IMG/VR virus record: IMGVR_UViG_3300042691_044383
Span: 1-64,000 of that record
Length of the DNA: 64,000 bases
Reading direction: 5' to 3' (one strand)
Source of the DNA: a virus
Below are positions 34,019 to 41,249 of the stretch, piece after piece; position 1 is the first letter of the stretch; each line of letters begins with the position of its first letter. The notes under the pieces were generated by a model. That model had not been told where the DNA came from. It was given only the letters and a program-made list of their open reading frames with translations, and ran no database searches. Position numbers and translations under genes: made by a program.

Positions 34019-35751
34019 TTTGCGGCCTCGACGAGTTCAAGGTCTTCAAATCGAAACCAGTCAGCATAGCCACCATCCTTAGAAACAGAATGAAAATACG
34101 CCCAGCGAGTGTTTGGATTCAATGAACGCACAATCCCGACTGCGGGAGTAACATCAGCTACGCCAACCACCCGCACCTTATCGCCCACCCTGGGAATCCA
34201 TTGGGCAGGCTCGATCTTGCGACGGTAGTAGCACTTATCCTGCTCCGCAATGTCGTCGTTAGCTCTCACTGACGGCTGCCATTCTCCTTTGCTGTGGAAA
34301 TCGTCGCCCGGCTGTAAATCCTCCGGTGGCTCTTTGCTTAGCAACCGATAGCCTTCGCCAGGATCGGGCTTCGAACTATCCGGAGTTTCCGGAAGGTTAG
34401 ATGGTTCGATGAGCTGGAGGTCTTTTGCCTCAAGTTCATACGACGTAAGCTTTGCGTTTAAAACACGCACTGCGTACTCTCCTTTCGTATCTTCAACGAT
34501 GACTCCAGCTAAGCCGGTAACACGCCTGTCCGGTTTTATCACCCGCACCTTATCGCCCACCCTGGGAATCCACTCGGTAGGCGCCGAACTGTTCGGGATT
34601 TCCGAAGGATTGACCATTTTGTTGACGTCGGCAATATGGTCGGCAGGGGCTTCTGCAGGTTCAAGCCAATCGAAATCAAACTGCCAATGGTAGTAGCCTT
34701 CTCGCGTGAAACCTGCAATGGTCGCGAATCCGCGATCCACGTTGACTGCGGAAACACAACCAATCTTGTGATTGTAAAGGTCCATCTGCTCGTTCCAATA
34801 CTTCCTTCGACCGGGATTGCCTACATGCTTGTTGACCTTCACCCAGTCACCGGTCTTCGGAACCCACTCGGCAGGCACGGCAGGCTCAAGCTTTCTCCGG
34901 TAATATCGTCCGGCAGACTGCGGACCGCCAACAGTTTTCCAGCCATCGGATTCGATCCATTTCTGGGAAAGCGTTACCCAAATGTCATCACCCTTAATCG
35001 TTTGCTCCGAAGGATCTTTGCTTAGCAACCGATAGCCTTCGCCCGGATCTGGCGCCCAACTGTTCGGAGTTTCCGAAGGGTTCGCGGCCTCGATCAGTTG
35101 GAGATCTTTTGCTTCAATTCCTGTCGACCTAAAGAAACCGCAAATGCTACTGACGACATACCCCTCGCTGTATTTGCCTTCCACAAGGCACTCAAGCCCG
35201 CTCACAGCCCGCCCCGGTATGGAAACCCACACCTTGTCGCCGATCTTTGGAATCCAAGTCGAGCTGTTCGGAGTTTCCGAAGGGTTGGCGGTTTCGGCGG
35301 TTTCGATCTTGCGACGATAGTAGTATGACGGAGCTTGCTGACGGGTTTCGTGCACGAATTCTGCAATCTCAACCCACTCCCCCTTTAATTTCTGCCAGAA
35401 TTCATCGCCCTCCCGCACAGGTTCCGGTGGCTCTTTGCTCAGCAACCGATAGCCCGGCCCTGGATCGGGAATCAAACTATTCGGAGTTTCCGAAGGGTTG
35501 GCGGTTTCGATTTTGCGAATATGGCGAACTTCGTACAATTCGTAGGCCTTACTGCCAACAGATTTCCGCGCACGCCAAGCACCCAGCTGTTCCGCCATAT
35601 CCCCCAATCTTGGCACCTCATCCGGCGACAACTCCCGCCACCCCTCAGGTATTACGAGCGGTTGCTCGCAGGTCTGCGACACGGAATCGCTTTCGATGAG
35701 CAGAGCAATAGCTTTTAAATACTCAGCAATTTTACGGTTTCTTTCTGACAT
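34015..35751 (-). CDS. mosaic modular repeat protein 2
   Basis: A 578-residue protein starting MSERNRKIAEYLKAIALL; its ATG overlaps the upstream stop by 4 nt. It uses the same module kit as the gene at 31,240: a 'GWREL...GAW..RK' unit (about 35-80), three 'DPG-GYRLLSK-P-E...YYRRKIE' units, and several 'WIPKVGDKVRV...DLELIEAA' KOW-like units. They are joined by NPSETPNS-type linkers. Two copies of a QAPADHIAD-NKMVNPSE type segment are shared by the two genes. The pattern suggests growth and shuffling by recombination at the linker DNA repeats. Function unknown. Confidence 0.75.
   Translation of the reverse strand: MSERNRKIAEYLKAIALLIESDSVSQTCEQPLVIPEGWRELSPDEVPRLGDMAEQLGAWRARKSVGSKAYELYEVRHIRKIETANPSETPNSLIPDPGPGYRLLSKEPPEPVREGDEFWQKLKGEWVEIAEFVHETRQQAPSYYYRRKIETAETANPSETPNSSTWIPKIGDKVWVSIPGRAVSGLECLVEGKYSEGYVVSSICGFFRSTGIEAKDLQLIEAANPSETPNSWAPDPGEGYRLLSKDPSEQTIKGDDIWVTLSQKWIESDGWKTVGGPQSAGRYYRRKLEPAVPAEWVPKTGDWVKVNKHVGNPGRRKYWNEQMDLYNHKIGCVSAVNVDRGFATIAGFTREGYYHWQFDFDWLEPAEAPADHIADVNKMVNPSEIPNSSAPTEWIPRVGDKVRVIKPDRRVTGLAGVIVEDTKGEYAVRVLNAKLTSYELEAKDLQLIEPSNLPETPDSSKPDPGEGYRLLSKEPPEDLQPGDDFHSKGEWQPSVRANDDIAEQDKCYYRRKIEPAQWIPRVGDKVRVVGVADVTPAVGIVRSLNPNTRWAYFHSVSKDGGYADWFRFEDLELVEAAK
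34379..35494. repeat. palindromic coding repeat, five copies in mosaic gene 2
   Basis: TTCGGAGTTTCCGAA is perfect at 35,063, 35,267 and 35,480. At 34,592 the centre is changed (TTCGGGATTTCCGAA) but the outer arms still pair. At 34,379 both arms changed together to TCCGGAGTTTCCGGA, which stays a perfect palindrome although the linker now reads LPETPDS. Confidence 0.9.
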
Positions 35752-36533
35752 CAGTCTTTCCTCTTTTGAAAACGAATTAAATTCTGATCCCGAAAACAAT
35801 CGTGAACCGTCCGAAAAACAAGCTTCGCGTCCGGAGTGAAAAACGGTTCCCAGCGGAACGCAAAAAGCTGTTGCATAACGGAGCGCAAACGGGCCTCACG
35901 CTCTTCCGGACTCAAACCAACCAACGAAGCGTAAGGCACCGACGTTAGTTTTAACGCCTCACGCTTTTTACGGAAGACATCCAGCCCGTTGCCATCCGCC
36001 GGAACCACGTGCAGTCCAACGTGGAAAATCACCGGAAGGTACTCGAACCTTTTAATCCGACCGCGAATCTCCTCGGGTTCCGCCAGCAGTTTGCGTTCGT
36101 AAAAAGGCACTGCAACTTGCACACTAAAAGCGGCTTTCGTCCACCCGTGCGGACCCGTTCTACGGGAAAAGAACGGTAGACCATCTTCGAAGGAACACTT
36201 ACGAGACCAGCCGATCAGCATCGAATTAGCTAAAACAGATTCGCCGAGCGACATAACACCCTCATAAACAGGGATTAATCGCAGTCGAACAAAACAAAAC
36301 GGGCAAGTTTTAGGGTTTCCACAGTGAAACAGCGGCGAAGGCGTGTAGCTGCAACCAGGAGCAGGGCAATTGCACTGCCGCACCAGTTTAAGAAACTCAC
36401 CTTTGAAATCCGTGGAGTCAATCGAAGACGGCTCAACACCCAGTTCATCGGCTTCTCGTTGCGCACGCTTACGGCGAACGTTTAACGCAGCAACGTAAGA
36501 CTTAAGCTGCAAGCGATAACGGTACTGAAACAT
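35751..36533 (-). CDS. cysteine-rich hypothetical protein next to the inverted-repeat region
   Basis: A 260-residue protein starting MFQYRYRLQLKSYVAALN; an in-frame TTG at 36,653 could extend it by 40 basic residues, and neither start has a good ribosome-binding site. A cysteine cluster (CNCPAPGC, then FHCGNPKTCPFC) should bind zinc. Basic and aromatic segments follow (GWSRKCSFEDGLPFFSRR). The cluster and its place immediately downstream of the inverted-repeat region could suit a DNA-binding initiator, but no catalytic motif is visible. Confidence 0.55.
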   Translation of the reverse strand: MFQYRYRLQLKSYVAALNVRRKRAQREADELGVEPSSIDSTDFKGEFLKLVRQCNCPAPGCSYTPSPLFHCGNPKTCPFCFVRLRLIPVYEGVMSLGESVLANSMLIGWSRKCSFEDGLPFFSRRTGPHGWTKAAFSVQVAVPFYERKLLAEPEEIRGRIKRFEYLPVIFHVGLHVVPADGNGLDVFRKKREALKLTSVPYASLVGLSPEEREARLRSVMQQLFAFRWEPFFTPDAKLVFRTVHDCFRDQNLIRFQKRKD

Positions 36534-36704
36534 TAGAACACGGTGAAAAGCTTTTCGCTTTCGATTCAAGTGCAGCACACAAGAAGAAAGCAGCTTGTAA
36601 GGTAAACAAAACCTAGACGGTTGGTATTTGATTGTTTTGCAATAACCGGGCAACTTTCCAGTAGCTTTAATGCTGACCTCCTCCCAGAATTAGCAGGACG
36701 AATC

Positions 36705-36748
36705 CTGCCATGTGCTTTTATCCATATTTCCATTATCCTAACGGATAA
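36705..36748. repeat. left arm of 44-bp inverted repeat
   Basis: This arm matches the reverse complement of 36,961-37,004 at 40 of 44 positions. Its inner end contains ATTATCCTAACGGATAAT, itself a hairpin with a 7-bp stem. The arms enclose 212 bp. There is no transposase and no obvious target-site duplication outside the arms. Confidence 0.85.
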
Positions 36749-36960
36749 TAGAAACCCAAAAACCGAGTAGTTCCGATTATTATTATTATTTATATCCTTT
36801 CTTGTGGCGTAAGAAACACGTCTTTGGGTAGCTGCCTTTAGCCCAAAATAAGCTTTACAGGCGGTAGTGTTCTTTATTGACCATGGCAGAAGCTGCGGCT
36901 GCTGCTTAGACGACAGAACGACACAGCAGAACGCCTATACGAGTACAATCGCGTTTTCAT

Positions 36961-37004
36961 TTATCCGTTAGGATAATGAAAATATGGATAAGCGCACATT
37001 GCAG
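36961..37004. repeat. right arm of 44-bp inverted repeat
   Basis: The partner of 36,705-36,748 in opposite orientation. It begins TTATCCGTTAGGATAA, a 6-bp-stem hairpin, and runs to GCGCACATTGCAG. It ends 11 bp before the stop codon of the neighbouring 99-residue gene. Confidence 0.85.
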
Positions 37005-37015
37005 AAAAAGCTGCG

Positions 37016-37315
37016 TTAATTCTGCTCTAGCTTTTGAAGATTTACTAATCGACTGGCGAACACGCAGATCTGCGGCCAGTCCTCGTTGCTGACGTTTCCT
37101 ACGTATTGATTTACCAACTGCGGCGATAGCGAAGGCACTTTTACGGTTCTTCCGAGCATGTGCTCGTCACCAGGGCGGAACCCTTGGCTGTATAGCCACC
37201 GCTCAAACTTGAACTCTAAATCGTTGACGTAGTAGTCCGGTCTGAACATCGACGGCTGGCGTCCCTTTTTACGGGATTGAATCACCATCCGCTTTACCTC
37301 GTCGTTGACCTTCAT
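37016..37315 (-). CDS. small basic hypothetical protein
   Basis: A 99-residue basic protein with MKVNDEVKRMVIQSRKKGRQ at the start and an aromatic middle (DLEFKFERWLYSQGF). An AGAAAGGG site precedes the ATG. Possibly nucleic-acid binding from its charge; no family recognised. It directly borders the inverted-repeat region and follows the alpha-CTD-like gene. Confidence 0.6.
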   Translation of the reverse strand: MKVNDEVKRMVIQSRKKGRQPSMFRPDYYVNDLEFKFERWLYSQGFRPGDEHMLGRTVKVPSLSPQLVNQYVGNVSNEDWPQICVFASRLVNLQKLEQN

Positions 37316-37358
37316 AACATCCCTTTCTAGGCCCCTGGGAGCCCGCTGGAAGTGTTTT

Positions 37359-37706
37359 TCACTGCTTGGGCTGCACAGGGGCGGTTTTCCGCTTCTGTGC
37401 GTCTAATCGCTTCTTGGCGGTCTGTATTTGAACCTCGTCGCTTTCGTTCAACCTGTGCGCAACGCAGAGGCTGTCTAAAAACGCTCGCAAGGTCTGAATC
37501 GTGATTTGCCCCAGGTTGGGAATGCTCATCAGGTCCGCGACCGTTTTTGCGGTCAGATCTCGGATAGTACATATCCCGTGCTTCTCCAGTGTGTTCTGCG
37601 TTCGCAGCGTCAGCTGGGTGTTGGCCAGAGATTCGTCGAGCACATCCGGGATTTGAACTTGCTGGTATTGCTTTTTACGGGAAGCAGGCCCGCCTTTTAC
37701 TTTCAT
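37359..37706 (-). CDS. RNA polymerase alpha C-terminal-domain-like protein
   Basis: A 115-residue protein whose residues about 30-80 match the alpha-CTD of bacterial RNA polymerase. LTLRTQNTLEKHGICTIRDL aligns with the first helices ('LSvRayNcLkragI.tv.DL'), and LMSIPNLGQITIQTLRAFL aligns with the helix-hairpin-helix part ('LlkirNfGkkSl.EI...L'). Basic tails flank the domain. The bacterial alpha-CTD binds UP elements and activators, so this could redirect host transcription. It has no alpha N-terminal assembly domain. Confidence 0.7.
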   Translation of the reverse strand: MKVKGGPASRKKQYQQVQIPDVLDESLANTQLTLRTQNTLEKHGICTIRDLTAKTVADLMSIPNLGQITIQTLRAFLDSLCVAHRLNESDEVQIQTAKKRLDAQKRKTAPVQPKQ

Positions 37707-37737
37707 GTGTGTCCCTTGTTGTCCTTTTGAAACTCAA

Positions 37738-38001
37738 TCACTGCTCTACCGCGGTAAATGATCCGTGGAAAACGATACGCTTCCCGTCCGGTGTAGCGTA
37801 TTCGACGTAATTGCCGGTTAGCGTGACTTGCTTGAGCGATTCGAAGCTTTGGCCGTCAGCGTGGACTGTCCACTTTTTGTTGGAACTTGTAAAAGAACTC
37901 CAAGCCGCTAGGCTAAACCCTGTTATCATGAGCCCAACGCCTATGATGAAAAACAACGCCGTGGAAGCTTCAACAGACATTTCTTTGGAAGACCTACGCA
38001 T
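37738..38001 (-). CDS. single-pass membrane protein
   Basis: An 87-residue protein with a short basic N-terminus and a hydrophobic segment at about residues 13-34 (ALFFIIGVGLMITGFSLAAW). The remaining 50 residues are hydrophilic and beta-like (VTLTGNYVEYATPDGKRIVF). It may display a small domain outside the membrane. Function unknown. Confidence 0.6.
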   Translation of the reverse strand: MRRSSKEMSVEASTALFFIIGVGLMITGFSLAAWSSFTSSNKKWTVHADGQSFESLKQVTLTGNYVEYATPDGKRIVFHGSFTAVEQ

Positions 38002-38009
38002 TTTTGCTC

Positions 38010-38306
38010 CTAACTTACTACTGGTTTGATTTTGGCTAAAAGCTCGAGCATCACAGCTTCAACTTCTTCTTCGGTTGCCAGCTGTAATTTCAAGTGACGT
38101 TCGCGAGCCTTTTTGTCCCTATCCGCGAGACCGCGTAGCTCGTACGCAAACGGATCAATGGCAGTTTGCCACGTTCTCTTGCCCTTTTCGCACTTGTAAG
38201 TTGCAAAACGCCATTCCACTGCGTCGGAATAAACACCTAAACTTAAGAGCACTTCTATCTTGACGCGACTTCCGTCGTCGCGTCGTATAATTTTTTCGTG
38301 TTTCAT
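38010..38306 (-). CDS. hypothetical charged protein
   Basis: A 98-residue protein starting MKHEKIIRRDDGSRVK; the ATG at 38,306 has AGGAACAAAG before it. The first half is beta-like and the second half a charged helix (RDKKARERHLKLQLATEEEV). No recognised family. Confidence 0.65.
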   Translation of the reverse strand: MKHEKIIRRDDGSRVKIEVLLSLGVYSDAVEWRFATYKCEKGKRTWQTAIDPFAYELRGLADRDKKARERHLKLQLATEEEVEAVMLELLAKIKPVVS

Positions 38307-38325
38307 CTTTGTTCCTAAAGCAAAA

Positions 38326-38718
38326 TTACATGAATGCAGCGTAAGAGACGTCTTGCGTTTTGTCCTTGAACTTTTCACCGGCAGGTGTCAGCTGCAGTGT
38401 GCCGTGGACTTCGAAAATGCAGTCGTCGTGCGCGCGGGTTTCATCGTAACTCCCGCCGTTATCTTTGTTGTAGTAGGTAAAAGACAGTGTAAGGCCTTTA
38501 CCGTCGACCTCGGTAGCTTTGTTAAAAGCTGCGAGCAGGTTTCCGACAAGCACGTTTGTTTGCTCTTCGGTAGTTTCGGCTAGCAAGCTTTCAGCGAGAT
38601 TGCCCCAGCTTTCAAACTCGGCGTGGTTTTCAATCGCAGCTATTTCTTGCGGGCAAAGCGCTTTCACGGTTTCGTATTCAAAAGCTTTTGCGCTGCAAGC
38701 GGCGTATCCCATTCCCAT
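38326..38718 (-). CDS. conserved phage hypothetical protein
   Basis: A 130-residue acidic protein opening MGMGYAACSAKAFEYE. The opening GMGY-A and the later TLQLTPAGEKFKD resemble a small phage family I know only as unnamed. The middle is helical and acidic. It precedes a very short gene and a 169-residue unknown gene. Confidence 0.6.
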   Translation of the reverse strand: MGMGYAACSAKAFEYETVKALCPQEIAAIENHAEFESWGNLAESLLAETTEEQTNVLVGNLLAAFNKATEVDGKGLTLSFTYYNKDNGGSYDETRAHDDCIFEVHGTLQLTPAGEKFKDKTQDVSYAAFM

Positions 38719-38767
38719 GTTTTGTTACTCCAGTTAAGTTCAAAGAAATTGCGGTTGCCACGTGGAT

Positions 38768-38821
38768 TTACGACTCAAGCTCCGTTATTTCGACACCAAA
38801 CGGGATTCCTGTGTCGCTCAT
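38768..38821 (-). CDS. tiny peptide gene (17 aa)
   Basis: The peptide MSDTGIPFGVEITELES is preceded by CAGGAGATTGATT, a strong ribosome-binding site at good spacing, inside an otherwise empty 130-bp gap. Coding status is inferred from the site only. It could instead be a leader peptide. Confidence 0.4.
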   Translation of the reverse strand: MSDTGIPFGVEITELES

Positions 38822-38848
38822 AATCAATCTCCTGAATAAAAAAAACCA

Positions 38849-39358
38849 CTAAAACAGCTTGACGCCGAAGGGGTCGCCGTGCTCGGACTGGAAAAGATTG
38901 AATGCCTCTTCGTAGCTGTAGACTTGAGGCCCGATACCTACTTGTTTTGACATTAAAAAAACAACTCGAAACTTCGAATCCTCTTCTCCAATAGCCGGAG
39001 TCTTGAATCTTAGAAGCACATTCCGCATGGGGTCCGCTTCCGCCGCATTCGCAAAGTGCCGGTACTGCTTTGGCTTCTCGATCTTTCGGACGATGACAGT
39101 GCCGTCAAGGTAAGTGCCAGGGCCAGCCGGCACCACCTTGCCGGCTCCGTTGATAAAAAATTCGCCGGCGACAGGTCTTCCAACCCTCACCGGATCCCAA
39201 CCGTCTGGGATTCCTTCCAGACTGAAAGCTTGTGTTTTGCCGACAATACGCTCGGCTCGCATGTCTTTACCTTTGAGGGCGTTGTTGATGTGACCTATCA
39301 AATCATCTGCATATCCCTCATCGTGCGTGATCTCAATCAACGATTTCTTAAATCTCAT
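38849..39358 (-). CDS. hypothetical protein
   Basis: A 169-residue protein starting MRFKKSLIEITHDEGYADDL. The second of two close ATG codons is chosen because the GGGAG site overlaps the first. GIPDGWDPVRVGRPVAGEFF and an ensuing VIVRKIEKPKQYRHF segment recall the 'GW...IRKIE' modules of the mosaic proteins, so it may be a distant single-module relative. Function unknown. Confidence 0.65.
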   Translation of the reverse strand: MRFKKSLIEITHDEGYADDLIGHINNALKGKDMRAERIVGKTQAFSLEGIPDGWDPVRVGRPVAGEFFINGAGKVVPAGPGTYLDGTVIVRKIEKPKQYRHFANAAEADPMRNVLLRFKTPAIGEEDSKFRVVFLMSKQVGIGPQVYSYEEAFNLFQSEHGDPFGVKLF

Positions 39359-39438
39359 AATCATCTCCCAGTAAAATAAATTTCGAACACCGTAATTACC
39401 ATCTGCTTAACCGTTGGGTTTAACTCTTCATCGCCGAG

Positions 39439-39798
39439 TTACGTAAGGTTCTCTCCCCTCACGCAATCGATAGGCACACGAGCGATGGCGATGCACGCTT
39501 CCTGCATGTTCTCCAGTGCCTGTTCTTTCGTTGAGTACACCCCGCCAGCGAAAACGACAGCATGCGATTCCTCGTAGATCGTCGCCCAGGCCTCCATCTT
39601 GATTCGCGGCTTTGTGTCGATTAGGTCGTTTTTGTGATGGTAATCGCCATCGATGAAATATCGCCCGTTGTTCGCGTTCCATGTAGTAAGACTGTTGATA
39701 CCTTCTTTGACGCTGTACCCAATCGCAATCCTATCCTCGACTGCAACGATCTTGACGTCGCGTCCGTCCCGTGTTTTGTACATGCCTACTGTGAGCAT
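39439..39798 (-). CDS. hypothetical protein
   Basis: A 119-residue protein starting MLTVGMYKTRDGRDVKIVAV. It appears beta-rich, with a 'GYSVKEGINSLTTWN-NGRY' segment resembling small phage proteins that modify or bind surface sugars only in a very loose way. No family can be named. The ATG follows GTCGAAAGGAAATG, a typical site in this region. Confidence 0.6.
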   Translation of the reverse strand: MLTVGMYKTRDGRDVKIVAVEDRIAIGYSVKEGINSLTTWNANNGRYFIDGDYHHKNDLIDTKPRIKMEAWATIYEESHAVVFAGGVYSTKEQALENMQEACIAIARVPIDCVRGENLT

Positions 39799-39845
39799 TG
39801 CTTCATTTCCTTTCGACTTTGAAGTTTTAATCGTGAATGTAAAAG

Positions 39846-40061
39846 CTAGGCGTCACTGGCTTCCATCGCCTTGACGTGTTCAAACAGAATAACCACGCAT
39901 TGAGCAGCGAATACTGCATTTTCGCCGCGAAGTTCGGGTTTTGCTTGTCCGCTCGCAACCAAACGGAAGTATTGCTCAAACGCATCGCTTTGAGCGACAT
40001 GGGCAAGATGATTTAACTTTCGGAACTTCTCAAAAAGCTCCTCTAATGTTGGTGCGCTCAC
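39846..40061 (-). CDS. small helical hypothetical protein
   Basis: A 71-residue protein starting at GTG (MSAPTLEELFEKFRKLNHLA). The GTG overlaps the stop of a 16-codon frame upstream (GTGA). Predicted to be all-helical. No family recognised. Confidence 0.55.
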   Translation of the reverse strand: MSAPTLEELFEKFRKLNHLAHVAQSDAFEQYFRLVASGQAKPELRGENAVFAAQCVVILFEHVKAMEASDA

Positions 40062-40108
40062 GTGTCACCGCCTTTCGCTGCTTGTGTAGAATCAGTCAAA
40101 TTGCTCAT
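40058..40108 (-). CDS. tiny frame, remnant of a gene end (16 aa)
   Basis: The frame MSNLTDSTQAAKGGDT ends in a 25-bp stretch that is 24/25 identical to the end of the pentapeptide-repeat gene and the start of its follower at about 40,367-40,391. It is probably a duplicated gene junction rather than a functional gene. Confidence 0.3.
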   Translation of the reverse strand: MSNLTDSTQAAKGGDT

Positions 40109-40111
40109 GCT

Positions 40112-40372
40112 TCATCGTTTCCAACTGTCAAGAATTTTTGCAACGCTTTCCCCGTCTGTTCGTTCGATCAAAACAAAAAAATCGTTGTCATCGTAGCTAC
40201 CATCGCTATCTCTGTAGCGATGGACGCTGTAACCCATTTTCCGCAATTCCTTCATTGCCTTTCGTAGTTGCTCACGATTTACATTAAAACTAGGTACTGA
40301 TAAACCTAATTGTGGTGTATACGCTTGGGCGTCCGTATCCCATGTCCCAACGGAATACAGTTGTTCGCTCAC
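40112..40372 (-). CDS. small hypothetical protein
   Basis: An 86-residue protein starting at GTG within the GTGA overlap with the pentapeptide-repeat gene stop. The N-terminus is MSEQLYSVGTWDTDAQAYTP and the middle a basic helix (REQLRKAMKELRKMGYSVHR). It ends with an acidic turn and a short helix. No known family. Confidence 0.6.
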   Translation of the reverse strand: MSEQLYSVGTWDTDAQAYTPQLGLSVPSFNVNREQLRKAMKELRKMGYSVHRYRDSDGSYDDNDFFVLIERTDGESVAKILDSWKR

Positions 40373-40968
40373 GCGTCACCGCCTTTCGCTTTTGCCATCA
40401 CGCACTTAATGACCGCTTTAACCGCTTCGCCGTGCGTAGCCCACCAAGAAGACGCATCGCCGTGCATCTTCTTGATCTCTTCGCTTTCAGGCGTCCACGC
40501 TAACCAGTCCTCGTTAATGCGCTGCTGGCAGCCGATAGCTGTTCGGTCTGCGTAAACGCAAATCGACCATCCGCCAAAATCCATACGGCAAATCGAAGCG
40601 TCGATTTCGGCCTCAATAAGATTAGCCTCGTCAAGGTCAGCGCCGCCAAGGTTGGCCCCGCTAAGGTTGGCCTCTTCAAGGTTGGCCCCGCAAAGGTTGG
40701 CCCCGCTAAGGTTGGCCCCTTCAAGGTTGGCCCCGCAAAGGTTGGCCCCGCTAAGGTTGGCCCCTTCAAGGTTGGCCCGGCTAAGGTTGGCCCCGCGAAG
40801 GTCGGCCCCGCTAAGGTTGGCCCATTCAAGGTTGGCCCTGCGAAGGTCGGCCCCGACAAGGTTGGCCCGGCTTAGGTTGGCCCCGGCAAGGCAGGCCCTT
40901 TTGCCGCCCTCGTTACGCAACCACTTATCGTGATCGTCCAGGATTGCTTTTAGTTCTTCAGGTTTCAT
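40369..40968 (-). CDS. pentapeptide-repeat protein
   Basis: A 199-residue protein in which residues about 24-120 are tandem A(N/D)LxG-type pentapeptides (ANLSGANLCGANLEGANLSG). They form a right-handed quadrilateral beta-helix in this family. Short helical N-terminal and longer non-repeat C-terminal parts (KKMHGDASSWWATHGEAVKA) flank it. Some family members mimic DNA and inhibit gyrase, but most have no known role, so function is not assigned. The DNA repeat is a 15-bp unit copied many times. Confidence 0.9.
   Translation of the reverse strand: MKPEELKAILDDHDKWLRNEGGKRACLAGANLSRANLVGADLRRANLEWANLSGADLRGANLSRANLEGANLSGANLCGANLEGANLSGANLCGANLEEANLSGANLGGADLDEANLIEAEIDASICRMDFGGWSICVYADRTAIGCQQRINEDWLAWTPESEEIKKMHGDASSWWATHGEAVKAVIKCVMAKAKGGDA
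40622..40888. repeat. 15-bp tandem repeats in pentapeptide gene
   Basis: Units of the form AAGGTTGGCCCCGCT and close variants follow each other with no spacers, in frame with the pentapeptides. Many neighbouring units are identical at DNA level, which indicates recent expansion or slippage. This is not a CRISPR array because there are no spacers. Confidence 0.9.
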
Positions 40969-41030
40969 GCGTTATTGCCTTTCGTTGGAAGTTATTTTTT
41001 GTTTTTCAAAGTCTGCCTCTGAAAGCTTGC

Positions 41031-41249
41031 TTACTCTTCGGCAACTAAGCCTCTTTGTTTAAACCATTCCTGCTCCGTGCCAAAAGTGTACGGTTTAAAG
41101 TTTGGACCCATGTTATGACTTAAATGCGTAACACGTATTCGCTCGCACTGAAACACGGGTTCCGGTTCGTCTTTTTCGCGTCGAAACTCGAGCACAGAGC
41201 CGTCTGACCGTTTTAGCGTAAATTCGTCTCCTTGTTTTATTTTTTTCAA
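41031..41249 (-). CDS. small hypothetical protein
   Basis: A 72-residue protein beginning MKKIKQGDEFTLKRSDGSVL. It ends in EQEWFKQRGLVAEE, which resembles the end of the protein at 45,529 (REKWFLDHGLQAE), so the two may be related small domains. Its start overlaps the upstream stop by 4 nt. Function unknown. Confidence 0.6.
   Translation of the reverse strand: MKKIKQGDEFTLKRSDGSVLEFRREKDEPEPVFQCERIRVTHLSHNMGPNFKPYTFGTEQEWFKQRGLVAEE

Larger units (their letters stand above)
36534..37015. other. 482-bp non-coding region, candidate origin or regulatory region
   Basis: This is the only gap over 300 bp. It holds a 6-bp-stem hairpin GCAGGACGAATCCTGC at 36,693-36,708, a 44-bp inverted repeat (listed separately), an AT-rich stretch with repeated ATT units near 36,776-36,800, and GC-containing sequence rich in CTG/CAG near 36,885-36,930. 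No tRNA or convincing coding frame was seen inside. AT-rich core plus inverted repeats suits a replication origin, though a promoter region or a small non-autonomous element is possible. Confidence 0.5.

Noticed and set aside
35751-36533. Rolling-circle (HUH) replication initiator
   Set aside because: The segment FHVGLHV is not a His-x-His motif, and no catalytic Tyr motif is seen; only the cysteine cluster stands.
36705-37004. Insertion sequence
   Set aside because: There is no transposase between the arms and no clear target-site duplication; kept as an inverted repeat of unknown role.
37327-37572. An 81-residue minus-strand frame overlapping the alpha-CTD-like gene
   Set aside because: Low-complexity shifted frame of a better-supported gene.
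40500-40859. A GPTLAGPTF-type collagen-like protein in another frame
   Set aside because: It is the shifted reading of the 15-bp tandem repeat; the in-frame pentapeptide protein has proper ends and coupling.
40622-40888. Possible CRISPR array
   Set aside because: The units are 15 bp, directly adjacent, without unique spacers and without cas genes nearby.
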